A DNA stretch of 64,000 nt, taken from Fonsecaea monophora (Eukaryota; Ascomycota; Eurotiomycetes; Chaetothyriales; Herpotrichiellaceae). The notes beneath the pieces were generated by a model. The model had not been told where the DNA came from, did not search any database, and saw nothing but the letters and a program-made list of their open reading frames with translations. The stretch is from contig NW_019174056.1 in assembly GCF_001642475.1 (NCBI RefSeq), positions 1 through 64,000 on the forward strand. Direction: 5' to 3'. Shown here one piece after another: positions 10,581 to 23,278 of this stretch (within the stretch, counting starts at the first letter, position 1; each line of letters begins with the position of its first letter). The position numbers and the translations under genes are program-made.

Positions 10581-11114
10581 AATTGTTGTAGAGACGCATC
10601 TGGCCGAGTGGAAGACACGGCGGCATTACGACAAGGTCGCCTGGCTGAATACTATATCGAGATCTGAAGTAGGGGTCCCAGACCTGCAGAAAGAGAGAAT
10701 TCCACAGTTAAACCATACTTTGTCCGTGAAGTGTTTTGTATCATGTCAGCGAAAACTTATTACATCGAGGGCTTGAGGTGGAAGATGCTCTGTCGTGCAC
10801 AGTCACTTACCAATACGAATAACTATGGACAAAATACGTGTGTGTCCCCCTCGGGTACTGCCTCAATTCCTGTCCTCGCATTTGAGCAAAAAAGGCCGTA
10901 TGTTTTGCTTCATATCAGTTGTACCAGATCATCAGGCACTACAACCGCCAGGGATACCTATTATGCGGCTCATGACATCCTCCCTGGATACAGAACTATT
11001 CTCTTCTTCGTCTGCTCACATCCCCTTGTCCCCTATCACATAAAACATAGGAATCCCGCTCAATGTCGTATGTACCTCCTTCCCGAGCCCCCTCGTGGCG
11101 GCCATGTCAGCGTT
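10581..11114. other. Intergenic between convergent genes
   Basis: The VOC gene (+) and P450 gene (-) converge here. Frames on the plus strand (10731-11144) show no family character. I see nothing else. Confidence 0.6.
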
Positions 11115-12770
11115 TCAACCTTCCCGTTTCCACAATTCCTGTGAATCTCTATTCCGAATCACGCACAGCATCGGCTTCTTGTCCCACCAAAACACAATCT
11201 TCTGATCCGCCCAGTCCCTGCTCTCCTCACACAGCTCAAAGTCAAAGTTATACAGCAGCCTGGCCATAATGGTTCGGGTCTCGGCGTACGCCAGGTTGCG
11301 GCCGATGCAATTTCTGGGCCCGACGCTGAACGGCTGCAGAGCGTCCCTCTTGTCATAGTGAAATGGCGAGTTGGTCTGGGAGTAGTGGTCACGCAGCCAT
11401 CTTTCTGGGAGGTATTTGTCGGCAGCGTAGAAGTTTCTCGGGTCTCGGTAAGCGGCGAGTTGGTTCACCCCCACAGTTACCTGTCAAAGACCGGTTTAGT
11501 CAGTGGACAATGAAAAAGAGTTGTCTTTCATGTGGAGAGAGAACGGATAGGTACATACATTCGGAGGGACTACGTGTCCCGAGATCATCGTCGGGCTTCC
11601 CGGCGGTGTAAAACGTGGCAAGGTTGATGGCAAGGGTGGATAAATACGCATAGCCTCGGTGATACAGGCGACCATGTACGGAAGCTTTGAGGATGAGGTG
11701 ATAAAGGTGATCTCGCTTTCATCTGAGAATACAGACCTCACTTCATGCTGAGCGCGGGCTAGCTTGTCAGGATGTCGCAGCAGGTAGTACAGGGTTCCCG
11801 ACAGAGTGGTGGCAGAGGTCTCGGCGCCAGCACTGATCAAGACACTGGCATTGACGAGAATCTCCTGGTCGCTCATCCCGTTGGGGGTCCCGCGGCTTTC
11901 GACCATGCTGTCCATGAAATCTCCACGCCCCTGCTGCTCCTTGTTACTGATCCGTCTCATGGTGACCTGTTCCGAGAACTGCCACTGGCGGGAATGCGCC
12001 TCCGCGAGGGACTTGGGCGTGAGGAAAGACGCGAGCTTCCCTAGAATGGGGTAGTTGTAGAAGAAGCTCAGGTAGGCACCGGCCTTGACGAACAGGAACA
12101 TGGTCCGAATGTAATCGTGCTCCTGTGCGCTCGACACGCCGCCAAATGGTTCCCCAAAGGACAAGTCGCCGATGAGATCGAACGTGACGAGATGGAGCCA
12201 TTTGGCCAAATCGACTCGGTCCCCCTGGCGTCCCAAGATGCGTAGTTGCTCCATCAGCGAGTCGACGTACACCTTGATCAAGGGTTCCTGCTTGCGTATC
12301 GCCTTCTCGGAGAACCCGCCTGCCATTATCTTCCGGTACCTGGTGTGGTCGGCGGAGTTGGCGTGGATGAGGTGGTCAGGCTTCCCGTCAGGCTCGTGGA
12401 AGGCGACGGCTTTGGGAAGCTCGGGGTGGCCGAAGCCATAAATGTCTTGCCAGGCCTGAGCATCATTGAAACTGAGCTCATTGGGACCGATTCTCACTAC
12501 GTTTCCGTATTTGATATGGAAGTCGAGCAGATGTCGCTCCAGGGTACCTTGCAAAAGTGCTGTCCAGCGAAGAATGGGGAAAACAACCCAGAGTTTTGGG
12601 CCGGGGAACTTGCGAACTGGTGAGAAGTAGAGATTATACACCCCTGCGACCAAACAGTATAGCACATAGCATACAATTGAGGCAGCTCCGAGGACGCCAA
12701 CTCGCTGTCCCGTAGATAGAGATGATGGTAAAAGTGCTAGGACAGCCATCGCGAACAAGCTAATCACCAA
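11115..12770 (-). CDS. Cytochrome P450 monooxygenase, 525 aa
   Basis: Exons are 11559..12770 and 11115..11480. A membrane anchor spans about residues 23-45 (VGVLGAASIVCYVLYCLVAG), followed by the proline-rich hinge FPGPKLW. The I-helix is ISAGAETSATTLSG, the K-helix ExxR is EAMR, and the heme-binding motif FSVGPRNCIGRN carries the proximal cysteine. Length and motifs match fungal microsomal class II P450s of the group that includes isotrichodermin C-15 hydroxylase-like and pisatin-demethylase-like enzymes. It would hydroxylate a hydrophobic substrate at the ER. The start is divergent from the MFS gene at 13116. That 345-bp promoter has CGGAATA and ATTCCG variants but no exact motif copy. Confidence 0.93.
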
Positions 12771-13115
12771 AACAGGTCGTCAGGTTGTTCCTGCCTCGGG
12801 TCTCCGCCAGCGGGATATATATGGCGAGAAGTCTTTTCCGAAAATGCACCCATTACAGATGCAAAGCCATCAGGTCTGCTATAACAAGAACGAGGGGTCC
12901 GGAATACGCAGTCCAATGAATAAGCGGATTCCGTCGCTCGTCGTAGAGGTTGCTACCAAGGTAGAACGGAACATGGAACTGTCAGGACATCCGAAGCAAA
13001 AGTAAAAAGTGTCTTAAAAGCCTGGTGAGTGTTCCATCAAGTCCCAGTCCTTCTGAAGATCTTTGAACCTGTCCAAGTTACTCCACTGGCAGCTTCCACG
13101 CTTCTCCAATCCAGC
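12771..13115. promoter_or_regulatory. Divergent promoter, P450 and MFS
   Basis: A TATA-like stretch (GATATATATGG, near 12810-12820 on the plus strand) lies about 45 bp upstream of the P450 start. Near-matches to the shared motif (CGGAATA at about 12899, GATTCCG at about 12924) lie in the middle. Neither is an exact copy. Confidence 0.35.
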
Positions 13116-15138
13116 ATGGCAGAGACAAAGCCATCCCTAGGTCAAGGGAGTGAGAATGACCACATCCGTGAAGACGCCATTGGAGGCACTTCATTGGACC
13201 GGCGGTACTATCGCAGCTTTCGATTCCTTGGGTCTATGGTCGCCTTTTCCTTGTCGCTCTGTGGATCATATGTGGGATATCTGCTGCCTGTCGGAATTCT
13301 GACCATTATCAACGCTGACATTGGTAAGCCCTGAAGGGTCTCTCCAGACTTCTCTCACTGCATCCCGGGCCGCTGACCATGCTAGTCTAGGTCCCGATGC
13401 AAACTACCCCATGATTGCGGTTGCTTGGACGATCAGTAATGCACTAGGCAATCTCCTGGTCGGTCGCCTCTCGGACATCTTCGGTCGACGATACTTTCTC
13501 CTTGTCGGGAATGCCCTGGGCCTCCTCGGGTTCATCGTTTCTGCCGTGGCCCGGAATATTTCCTCTTTGATAGGGGCAAGTGTCTTGATTGGGCTTGCAG
13601 CCTCAGTATCTTTGACATTCTATTCAGCTGCAGGGGAGCTGGTACCCATCAAGGATCGTGGGTACTGGTATTTTGCAATCTTTGTGCCTGTCATTCCGTT
13701 CGGCATGTTCAGCGCTTGGTTAGGTCAGTCTCGGCTTCGATGATGCAGATTGGCTTGATGTTGACGCCGCATCTTCCTTCTAGCACACAACTTTGTTCTC
13801 ATCGCGACCTGGCGATGGTGCTATTACCTTGCGATTATTATTCAGGGGGTGGCAGTCATTTTGCTGGCTGTCGCATATTTTCCTCCTTCAGTGGAACAAC
13901 TGCACAGCGAGAAATCGCGTCGACAATTGATCAGCGAGATCGACTATCTCGGCATATTCCTATACACTGCCGGAACGGTTCTATTCCTCCTGGGTGTGAG
14001 CTGGGGCGGCTCCACGTATCCTTGGAAATCGAGCGAGGTCATTGCATGTCTTGTCGTAGGCGGTGTTACCTTGATACTCTTCTTTACCTGGGGTGCGTAT
14101 TTTACTCTCCGGGTTGTGATTGTTGTGTTCACGCTAATCTCTTTGCAGAGGGATTTGGACATCCCACAAGTCCACTACTACCGGTGAAGTTCCTGGTTGG
14201 GGACAAACGAGGGTTCTTCTTCCCGGCTATACTTGGCGGCGTTGACTCAATGTTTTACTACGGCCTGACCCTCATCTGGCCCACTCGTATGTGGAAAAGC
14301 ACTCTGGAGGGCCCTTCATTTGCTAACCTTTGCTGCTGTAGAAGTGAACACTGTCTACACCACTGGACTTCGCACAGAGGGATGGCTTGCTAGCATTCTG
14401 TCAGCCGCATCCCAGACAGGCACCATGGTCGCGACCCTTGTCTTCTACCGGATGGGCCATCAGCGGATTGCCCTTGGCGTCGCATTTACCATCATGGTTG
14501 GGCTCACTGGTGGCCTCACAGTGACAAATCCCACCAACCGAGCGCTTGCCATAGGTCTTGTCACACCAGCCGGATTTTGCATCGGCTTCAGCGAAACCAT
14601 CATCCTCATGCTCGGCCAGGCTTGTCGAGATCCGCACATGATTGGGTTGGCGGTTGGGACGCTCGGCTTCCTGCGCCTGCTCTTTGGAGCGGTCGCCCAG
14701 GCTCTCTACACTACTATCTTGTCGAACCGACTTGCTACAACCTTGCCGCGCAGAATAACTGAGTTCGCGGTGAATGCAGGGCTCCCTACTTCGGCATTGC
14801 CCGATCTGTTCCAGGCGGTGGCTACTCAAGATCCGGATGCTCTAAACACTGTGCCAAACATCACGTCGAGTGTCATCGAAGCGGTCACAATGGGCCAGAA
14901 GTTTGCATATGCCGATGCCTTCAGCAGTGTGTACTGGACGGCGTTTGCATTTGGGGCTGTCGGTGTTGTGCTTACACCATTTGTAAGGAAGGATGTCAAT
15001 GACGAGATGACTGCCTATGTGCCCAAGAAATTGCGTGGTGTGTTGGATGATGGTAAAGTTGCGGATGGGAAAGACCTCGAGTTTGAGAAGGGCCAATCTA
15101 CCACCCATGTCGATCATCACCTTGCGAAGTCTGCGTAG
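13116..15138 (+). CDS. MFS transporter, Tri12/efflux-pump family, 594 aa
   Basis: Five exons: 13116..13323, 13391..13723, 13784..14092, 14149..14286, 14342..15138; phases all agree. The signature loop GRLSDIFGRRYF between helices 2 and 3 and the C-terminal YWTAFAFGAVG pattern match the fungal trichothecene-efflux/siderophore MFS family. About 14 helices are expected. It is related to the transporter at 41883-43793 (shared GRLSDIFGRRYF and the FAYADAFSSVYW/ASVNSYRPVYL region). An in-frame ATG 87 bp upstream would add 29 residues; I prefer MAETK because the extension looks unlike the family. Confidence 0.92.
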
Positions 15139-15285
15139 AATGTGAGTTGCTGATTGATCGGGATAGTCAGGTAGACAGGACTGCATGACAGGGCTCGGTT
15201 TGTGTCCCGGTTCTGTACAATTTCAAGGCAATCTCAATGAAGTTCGTGGAAAAAATGCCGACTCGGAATCTCGGTCTGGTAAGGT

Positions 15286-15292
15286 CGGAATT
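15286..15292 (+). promoter_or_regulatory. CGGAATT site
   Basis: Copy of the heptamer in the 1-kb gap between the MFS gene and the Zn2Cys6 regulator. It is about 880 bp before the regulator start. CGGAATC follows the same pattern at about 15264. Confidence 0.3.
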
Positions 15293-15297
15293 ATCTC

Positions 15298-15840
15298 TCA
15301 ACAGCTTATAAGAGCAGTAGTCCCTGGGTGCTCGTCAAAAATTCTCCCAACAACCTTCAAATCTCCAATCGTGACGATTGCTCCTCCAAGCAGGCACCCG
15401 TGGCCTCCAGAAGGCTCACCTGACTGCTCCCAATGGGAGAATGGAGGCTCGAAGCTCCTGACATATGAAATCTGTTGGAAACATTGAGACAAGGTAGAGT
15501 ACAAGCCATGCTGACCTGCTTCAAAGTGGTCGGCGACTTCATTTCTTCACATAGCGGCACCAAATGCGGGTTTAGGCCCACAACGACGAACGTCTCTCTG
15601 ACAAACAGCTCGTCCTGACGCAAGAGCAGGGTCTTTCTGGGTTATACCCGGTAGAGGCAAATCCTGGAGACTGATAGACCCGTCCGTGCTGGTGGCATGG
15701 GGAGATTGCGAACCCTGACTTGGTGGAATACTCCACAACTGGCCCCCTCCACGTTCGGCCATATACTTTCCACCCCACAATTATCAGCTCCGTCAATAAC
15801 CAGTGGTGTGGGGATTTTGCCAGGTACCGGGAGCTTGTGT
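15298..15840 (-). pseudogene. Decayed gene, family not recognised
   Basis: Three coding-like blocks follow each other on the minus strand in different frames. The first is near 15550-15780 (QLWSIPPSQGSQ, SLQDLPLPGITQKDPAL). The second is near 15530-15623 (ELFVRETFVVVGLNPHLVPL). The third is near 15298-15470 (GGHGCLLGGAIVTIGDLKVV), ending in a stop at about 15298. A GT-AG intron could join the last two (AAGCAG/GTCAGC...CAACAG). The first two need a frameshift. No start codon fits. I read it as a disabled gene; a CGGAATT copy lies just beyond its 3' end at 15286. Confidence 0.35.
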
Positions 15841-16171
15841 GTACTTTGCTGAGTCGATTATAATACGATCAAGGGCGATGTACCTCTGGTTGAACAGACT
15901 AAGAGTTGGGACAGGACAGAAAATAGAGCGTGATAAGTGACAGTATGTGATTGGCTGTCAGAGTTCGATGCGGGTCCGCGTCTTTCCCGATACGGATAGC
16001 ATTGACTAGCCTAATAAGGGCAGTTCATCGTTCCATCCTGTCGAGCTGGTCGACATTGCCCGCTTACCGGACTTCTGCAGCTTGGCGCGGAGAACAACTT
16101 TTAAATCGGGTCAAGCTCTTCGTCCTCCTTGATACTTTTGAATGCACTCAGCCACCACCCACTTGCCCCTG

Positions 16172-18764
16172 ATGGAAGACGTCGAATTTGACATCAGTGC
16201 ACCTGTAAGTTTTGGCCATGGATACCGCCCTATACTCGGATCGCTAGGCGCCCGGAATTTTACAAATCTGGCTCACGTATCCCACCAGAACAGGCGCCCA
16301 GGCACAAAAAGATCCCAATATGTGTCTCGAGCATGGTAACCTTGAGTTGATCATCTTCTCCAACCTCCCCAGATCTGACAGTTTAATAGTGTTGAATGTC
16401 AAAAGCGTAAAGTAAAGGTCGGCCAAGACCGCTGCACTCTCTGGTTGTCTCCCTGAATTCGCGCTGATTTCATTTCTTGGCCTAGTGTTCGAGAGAACAG
16501 CCTGGCCCTTGTCAGGCATGCCTCAATTGCTCGCTCACTTGCGTGTACAACACTGGCGCCCGGAAACGGCGCTCAACCAAAGTCAAGCAGCCTTCGACAG
16601 TGCAAGTACCATGGTTGCTGAGATATGTAATTCCGCGCCACTGACCGGTACCTAGTCAAACATCCCAGGCGATATCTGCGGCTCCCTCGGAAATGTCGTC
16701 CACTGCACCGGCGACTACTACCGCGATACATCCGCTACAATCTGACCAGTCGCCTAATAATCCTTCAGGGTCAGAAAGGACGGACCCAAATGCTGATATA
16801 TTAGCCAGAATAGCCAGACTAGAGCAGGGATTGGCCATGGAGCAAGCTAGAAGAATGTCAGGCTTACAACCTTGGGACATCAGCTATACGCTTCCTGGCC
16901 CATCGCTTGACAACGTACCATTGGACCTTGATCACAGTGATATGTCAGCCATTCTTTCGTCTGAGCACGGCACGATGCAGCAGGAGGATAGACCTGGTCC
17001 GAATGATCCACAGGCCTGCCAGAGCGAAGCACTTCCGGAAGGTCAGTCTAATGGAGTGACTCTCCCCCAAAGGACCAGAGGCGGTCGGTGCTGTTCCCCG
17101 GGTCCTGGAAATACGTATGCTTGCCATGGAGATGACTTGCAGCTTTGGTCCCAGGAAAACAGTAGCCTGGAGATTGAACTCATGCGGAAGCGCTTAGAGA
17201 CATATTTTGTGGTTATAAACCCGTATTGTAAGTATCGAGAGCGCATTCAGCCCGAATCTCTTGCTAAATACCATGTCCCAACAGACCCGTGCTTGAACGA
17301 AACACAGACGCTCGCCCAGTTCGAGAATTACCTGCAAATGGACGAACAGGAGAAGTTGAGCTTCGACAGTGTTCAGTTCGTGGCCATGCTCCATCTTATT
17401 TCCTCCCTCCTGGCCATCTTGGAGGACTCTTCTAGCAATTCCGACGACGAAATTCCGGGCTGGACGGGTTTCAAACGTGCAAGCCATCTTCTCTACCACA
17501 CCGCATGGCTGGCAGACGGCAATCTCGCCACCATTCAAACCCTAATCATCAAATGTACCTACCTCCTATATGCGGAAAAATACAATGCGACTTACGACGC
17601 CGTGGGACAAGCCGTAAGGCTGTGTTTTCTCATCAAACTCCATACTCAATCGGAAAACGACCAATATCAAAGCCCCTTTGAGACACATATGCGGCAAAGG
17701 GTTTTCTGGGCTCTCTACTGTCTCGAGCGAAACGTTGCCCTTGTCTGTGGAGTTCCTTATCTGATTCGAGACTCAGAGATCCAGGTCCCTCTCCCCAGTG
17801 AACTGGATGATCAGAGTCTAGGGAACACGGAGCAGGTCCCAGATGAGAGTCCTACTTATTCGTTTATCCCCCATCTTCACTGCACGTCGCAGTGGGCTCA
17901 GCTCAGCTCTCAATGCTGGGATCATCTTTTCTGTGCGAGCGCCAAATGGCCAGTGGACGAGGATTTCATTATCACAATGGATGCCAGGATCGAGTATCTG
18001 CGGAACCGAGTCCCGCAACAACTGTCCTGGAGGAAATTTGCTGCGAACAAGGAGCACGCGGGTGACTCGCCGCCTTACATGAAACGGCAAGCCATGATCC
18101 TCCATCTGGTAAGTGTGTCCCGTGCTGCCGAGACTCGCTCTTGCCGACACGTCTTGCTGACGTTCCCTGCCAACAGCGCTGTAACCACCTGCGGCTGCAA
18201 ATACGACGAGAGAACATCCTGACGACGGAATTCCGCACTCGAGATGTACGTAACATCTTGGACATTGCGACAGACTCGGTCGACATCCTCCACAGCTTTC
18301 ACTTCTCGCCAGAATTCGGCCTGCTCTCGCGATACATGTGCGTGACTTACATCACAGGCGCTCTGATTGCTGTAGGTGGTGTGATCCTGGGCGACAAGCT
18401 AGACAGCAGCATCCTTATCGCCGCGACGCAAACGTTCAGGCGCGCGGTGGACGTCCTGCGTAGCATCTCTGTGACACTCCGGCTGGCACGGTCGAATCTC
18501 AAGAAACTGGAACGAATCATCGATGCCACCGAGAGAATCGCCCAGACTCACGAGGTGAATTTGATCAGTGATAGTCTCGTCACGACGTTCACCTCGACCC
18601 AGCCAAGGTCGAGTGACACGGGCCTAGGGGACGCAGGCAGACTCCCGGACAAAGATACCACGGTGCCCTTTGACCAGGGCAACATCGACGACGGCCCTAT
18701 CCGCATGATGTATACGCCTGCATTCGATGCACACTATTGGGACTCTTTGATACTTGACCTGTGA
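16172..18764 (+). CDS. Zn2Cys6 transcription factor with fungal_trans domain, 751 aa
   Basis: Exons: 16172..16204, 16289..16335, 16390..16417, 16486..16605, 16669..18108, 18177..18764. The binuclear zinc cluster is split over three exons: the first Cys codon is broken by an intron (TG|T), a 28-nt exon encodes VECQKRKVK, and the next exon gives CSREQPGPCQACLNC...CVYNTGARKRR. The remainder has a coiled region (ILARIARLEQGLAME) and a fungal-specific TF domain (SPFETHMRQRVFWALYCLER). It is paralogous to the factor at 49938-52484. Intron 1 is a multiple of three and could be retained; the donor after KVK (GTCGGC) is weak but is required by the CxxCx6C spacing. Introns 1 and 4 each hold a CGGAATT copy, hinting at autoregulation. 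Confidence 0.85.
16253..16259 (+). promoter_or_regulatory. CGGAATT site in first intron of the regulator
   Basis: Copy of the heptamer inside intron 1. A second copy, reversed, lies in intron 4 at 16629-16635. Confidence 0.3.
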
Positions 18765-19553
18765 TTTCGTCCTCTCCCTCCTGGGGGGTTTTTGAGAATT
18801 GACAGGCCTGGAACCAGCGTGATTGCCAGCCCGTGCAAGAAGGACTTTGCAGACGGGCGGTGAACCTGTGCCACACAAGAAGAGCGACACTCGGACTGCA
18901 TTGGACTCGTCGAAAGTGTTGTCCTTACTGAGTATCGTCAAGGAAAAGGAAAAAAAAACGCGTTGAAGAAACTTACTCATTAAGGATTTCCTCTGGCCAC
19001 CGCAGACGTATATCTTCAAGCCTAGGTGTAGCTTTGCCGAAGCGCGAGCCGACACCACAAGACTGAAAGTCATACTATGATGTGGTCAGACAATTTGGCT
19101 CTATGTATATATCATACTTGGCTAGGTAATCGGAATCAGGATGCGGAAGAAACACAGACACGGATTACAAGTTGCCTTCGCACAAATGTGACTGAGTCGA
19201 ACTACCTGATCTCCATTGGCTCCGGAATGATCTTGCATCCTTTATGGGGTAGACAGCACTAGTATGTATCTACGACCCACGCACGGTCCAGTCACCTGCG
19301 AACGAGACCCAATTCTCCTGAAATTCCGAGAGTCGAAGACCACGTAAGATTTAGTGGGAAGACACCTAATCAGGCTCCGTCGCCAGTCCCGGCCGCTGTT
19401 GTGCTAGCACCTGTTTACAAGTGTCTCTTTATCCGACGGCGCGATCATTTGTACTCGGTGTGTATAATTATTATCGAGGGGGCCATTTGTCTAGAACTTC
19501 CTTGACCACACTGCCCGTCCCATCCGTGAAGTTTCTTGTTTGCAGTCACAAGC
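18765..19553. promoter_or_regulatory. Promoter region of BVMO 1 with AATTCCG site
   Basis: The heptamer occurs (reverse) at 19322-19328, 226 bp before the BVMO start. A short A-rich tract (near 18945-18958) and no gene are otherwise seen. Confidence 0.4.
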
Positions 19554-21591
19554 ATGACTTCCGACGCGTATACCGTCCAGGAACGACCTATCCACTCCGG
19601 GCGAAAGCTGAGAGTCATCTGCATCGGCGCTGGGGCCTCGGGCCTCCTTCTGGCGTACAAGATCCAGTACAACTTTTACGAATCTGACGTCGAACTGCAA
19701 ATCTACGAGAAAAATCCCGACCTCGGGGGTACATGGCTCGAGAACAGGTCTGTGAAGGGACACATCCGGAAGGCTCTTGCCTTGGAACGGTGTTTTTGAT
19801 TGACTTGGGGAATAGATATCCTGGCTGCGCGTGTGACTGTCCGGCACATACGTGGGTGTTCCCCGGCGAGGCTCTATCCATCCACCGATGCGCGTCTAGC
19901 TGACCGAGTCGTAGGTATACGTGGTCTTTCGAGCCCAAGGCGGACTGGAAACAGACGTTTGCGACATCCCCGGAGATTCATCGCTACTTTGACGAGTTTG
20001 CCGCCAAGTACGACTTGGAGAGGCACATTCGGTACAACAGCCAGGTCTCGGGCGCGAAGTGGAACGACGAGCAAGGCAAATGGGCGGTGGAGATCACGCA
20101 GAATGGCAAGGTTGTCCACGATGTCTGTGACATCCTCATCAATGCGTCTGGCATCTTGAATAACTGGCGGTGGCCCGCGATTCCAGGCCTGGAGAATTTC
20201 AAAGGGCCAAAGCTACATTCTGCCGCGTGGGACGAGACTCTGGATCTGACTGGGAAGAAGGTCGGATTGATTGGCAACGGGTCAGCTAATTCCTTCATGT
20301 TTACCTGGCGGTGGAAATGTCGTGGCTTGTCGTGCATACTGACTGACAGTGGTGCTAGATCCTCGGGCATCCAGATTCTCCCCGCCATTCTTCCCGTGGT
20401 CGATTCGGTCGTCAACTTCATCCGAGAGCCGACCTGGGTGTCGCCTATGCCTCTCCCTGGATTCGAGGCCCGCGAGTTCAGTCAGGAGGAGCAAGATGAG
20501 TTCCGCACCAACACGGCCAAGCACCTCGAGTTCCGGAAAACGATCGAACGCACGGGCAACCAAGTATTCCCCTTGTTCCTGCAAGATTCCGACGCACAGA
20601 AACAGGCATTTGAGCATTTCAAGTCCGGCATGAGGGAGCAGATCCAGTCCGACTATCTCAAAGATAAGCTGGTGCCACAATGGAGCGTCGGCTGTCGCCG
20701 CCTGACCCCCGGAGTGGGCTACTTGGACAGCCTGGCACATCCCAAATCGTCTGTGGTATATGGTGAGATCATGCGGGTGACCGACACCGGGCTTGTGATG
20801 GATAATGGCGAGGAGCACCCTGTGGATGTGCTCGTCTGTGCCACGGGATTCGACACGACCTTCAAGCCACGGTTTCCACTGATCGGTCCTGATGGGAGTT
20901 CTCTAGCGGAGAAATGGGCGGCAGAGCCGCTCTCCTATCTCGGTATCGGCGCCCCAGGATTTCCAAATTACTTCATGTTCTTGGGGCCGAATTGTCCCAT
21001 TGGGAATGGACCGGTGCTCATCGGTATCGAGACGCAGGCGGACTATTTCATGAAGTTCATCCAGAAAGTTCGGGAGGAGAATATCAAGTAAGGAGGGCCC
21101 TTTCGCTGGACATGCCCCCCTGTCGTTCTCTGTCAAGGGTTTGAGTCACTAACTCGTTTGCTCTTCTCAGGTCTTTCAACCCCAAAGAAGCAGCTGTGGT
21201 CGAATTCAAAGAGCACAAAGACACATGGATGAAACGGAGCGTGTGGGACCAAGAATGCCGCTCCTGGTACAAGAACCCCGCGGGACAAATCACCGCCGTC
21301 TGGCCTGGCTCCGTCCCCCACTACATTGAGACGATGGAGCGGCCGCGCTTCGAGGACTACGACTGGAACTACCTGACGGCGTCGAATCGGTGGTCGTTCC
21401 TGGGGAATGGCTTCTCGCAGCGCGAGGCACTGGGTGCGGACCTGGGCTGGTATATTCGGCAGAGGGACGATGCTGTTCCTCTGGGGAAGAAGGAGAGGTT
21501 TGTCTTTACGCCAGGTGCAGACGACCACACGGTTCCGGCCGCGACGACGCTGGGGGCGCCTGTTAATCCGCCGGTCAATCCCCGCTTATGA
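19554..21591 (+). CDS. Baeyer-Villiger monooxygenase 1 (FAD/NADPH), 581 aa
   Basis: Five exons: 19554..19747, 19816..19851, 19915..20280, 20359..21087, 21171..21591. The N-terminal Rossmann motif is CIGAGASG. Two type I BVMO fingerprints are present: GGTWLENRYPGCACD, restored across introns 1-2, and FKGPKLHSAAWD, followed by the NADPH motif IGNGSSGIQ, restored across intron 3. ATG-type motif CATGFDTTF is also seen. Enzymes of this type insert oxygen next to a ketone carbonyl to form an ester or lactone. The gene is homologous to the BVMO at 23447 but has 5 rather than 16 exons. Substrate is unknown. Confidence 0.93.
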
Positions 21592-21911
21592 TTGCTACTG
21601 CCAATGAGGGATTTCTGAGAATGTTGCTCTATGTAGAATGTACTGGTTTGCTCAGCTAAACAGATGTCTTTTGTAGAAACCAGCCAGTGGGGAATGCTGT
21701 CAGTGTGACAGTGACCTTGCACCTTTCTGGTGGTCAACAGGCTCATCTCGGTCCTTGGTCTATGTACGAGTGGATGAATACTTCTATGCCTTCCTTCACC
21801 CTTGGCTTCCTTCCAATACGTTGTCGACGTACTGGTCCAGCTAACGCATAGCCTCACTAGACCACCACGTGCACATATCTCCCGTGCATAGCCACTGTAG
21901 CTTGAAATTGC

Positions 21912-23048
21912 CTAGAAGTTGTTCTCGTTCACAGTAAATCCGCTAGAAAAGGTCAGCAAGGCAGTGTCGCAACAGTCTGGGACAAAGGTCTTACTTGTCG
22001 CAAACGAGATTTTGCGCGTTGACCAGGCTCATCTTGGGACTACACAGTAGCGCCACGGCGTCACCAATCTCCTCAGGCCATGCTGTCCGACCCTGTCGTG
22101 CCTCGAAGCCTGCCCAGGCCTCCGCGAGGCGTGGGTCGCCAAGAGACCCGTCGGTGGCGGCCATCGAAGTATACACGAAGCCGGGAGACAAGGCGTTGAC
22201 ACGGATATTCTTCTGTCGATATTCCAGAGCCGCCTTGATAATATGTCAGTTAGCCTCCCGGGAGCGTAGGCAGTGTACGTGGGCACTTACTGTCTTGGTC
22301 ATGCCGTAGACGGCATGCTTGGATGCAGTGTATGCGACGGTCGTTGAGCCGGACATGATGGAGTTGACAGAGGCGAAATTGACGATGGCGCCCCGCTGGG
22401 GGACTCTCCTGCCCTCGCTGTTCATTTGTTAGAAAGAGGCTCGCCAAGTTATGGAAAGAACATTGACTGGTCGAGACGGGATGGGGGTTTGCTTACAGGG
22501 TCAAAGGCTGTTGCTTTTCCATCTGCCGTAGTTGGAATTTCATGCAGATGAAGACCCCCAGGGTATTGATCTTCAGGCACTTATCGAAGGCGGCGGCGTC
22601 GACGGCGGTCGTGAATCCCAGAGGTCCCGCGACCCCAGCGGCGTTTCTGCTCCAAGGTCAATAGACTTGTCCTCGACGACGTCCTGATGGTTGATACTTA
22701 CGCGGCGTAGTCAAGGCGGCCAAACTCTGCAACTGTTGCTTCGACCGCCTTCTCAACCTGAGCCTCATCGGTCACGTCGCACCTGATGGCCAGGCACTAT
22801 CACAGTACCGTCGGTCAGTGCTGCCCATGCTCGTCGTATTCCTGACTGTGTGGGCTTACCTTTGCACCCTCCTTGATAACCTCCTGCTTCGTAGCTTCCA
22901 GAACATCATCGGGGAGGACATCTACAATGGTAACACCCCGGCATCCTTCTCGTGCAAACGACAGGGCCACTGCTTTCCCGAGTCCGCGCGCTCCACCAGT
23001 AACGAAGGCGACTCCTGATGGCAATACCCACTGTTTTGACGGCGACAT
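21912..23048 (-). CDS. Short-chain dehydrogenase/reductase, 276 aa
   Basis: Six exons: 22860..23048, 22702..22796, 22497..22646, 22291..22417, 21995..22233, 21912..21942. The joined protein has TGGARGLG at about 18-25, the NAAG motif, and the active site YTASK. The last exon is only 31 nt and adds GFTVNENNF. Classical SDR with normal length. It lies between the two BVMO genes and shares its promoter with BVMO 2, so making or removing the ketone substrate of a BVMO is a reasonable guess. The 320-bp gap to the left (21592-21911) holds no gene. Confidence 0.9.
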
Positions 23049-23278
23049 GGTTGTTCAAGTCTCAGCACTTTCTCGCATGTACACTGAAGCGGGGAGTGTC
23101 CTTGGGACATGTCACTGCTGCATAACGCTTGGATTTAACAGTGTCAGTGATATCTCTACACCCTTTCCGATGCTCTGGCCTGCGGAATCGTTGTACGCCA
23201 CGACATTCCTGAAGGGGGATGTTCCCTTTAGGTTTACTAGCTTCACTTGCGAGTTGCTTCCGGTGTCAGCCAAGAGCT

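Noticed and set aside
10731..11144. 137-codon plus-strand frame in the VOC/P450 gap
   Set aside because: No family character, no splice context, and it runs into the 3' end of the P450 gene on the other strand.
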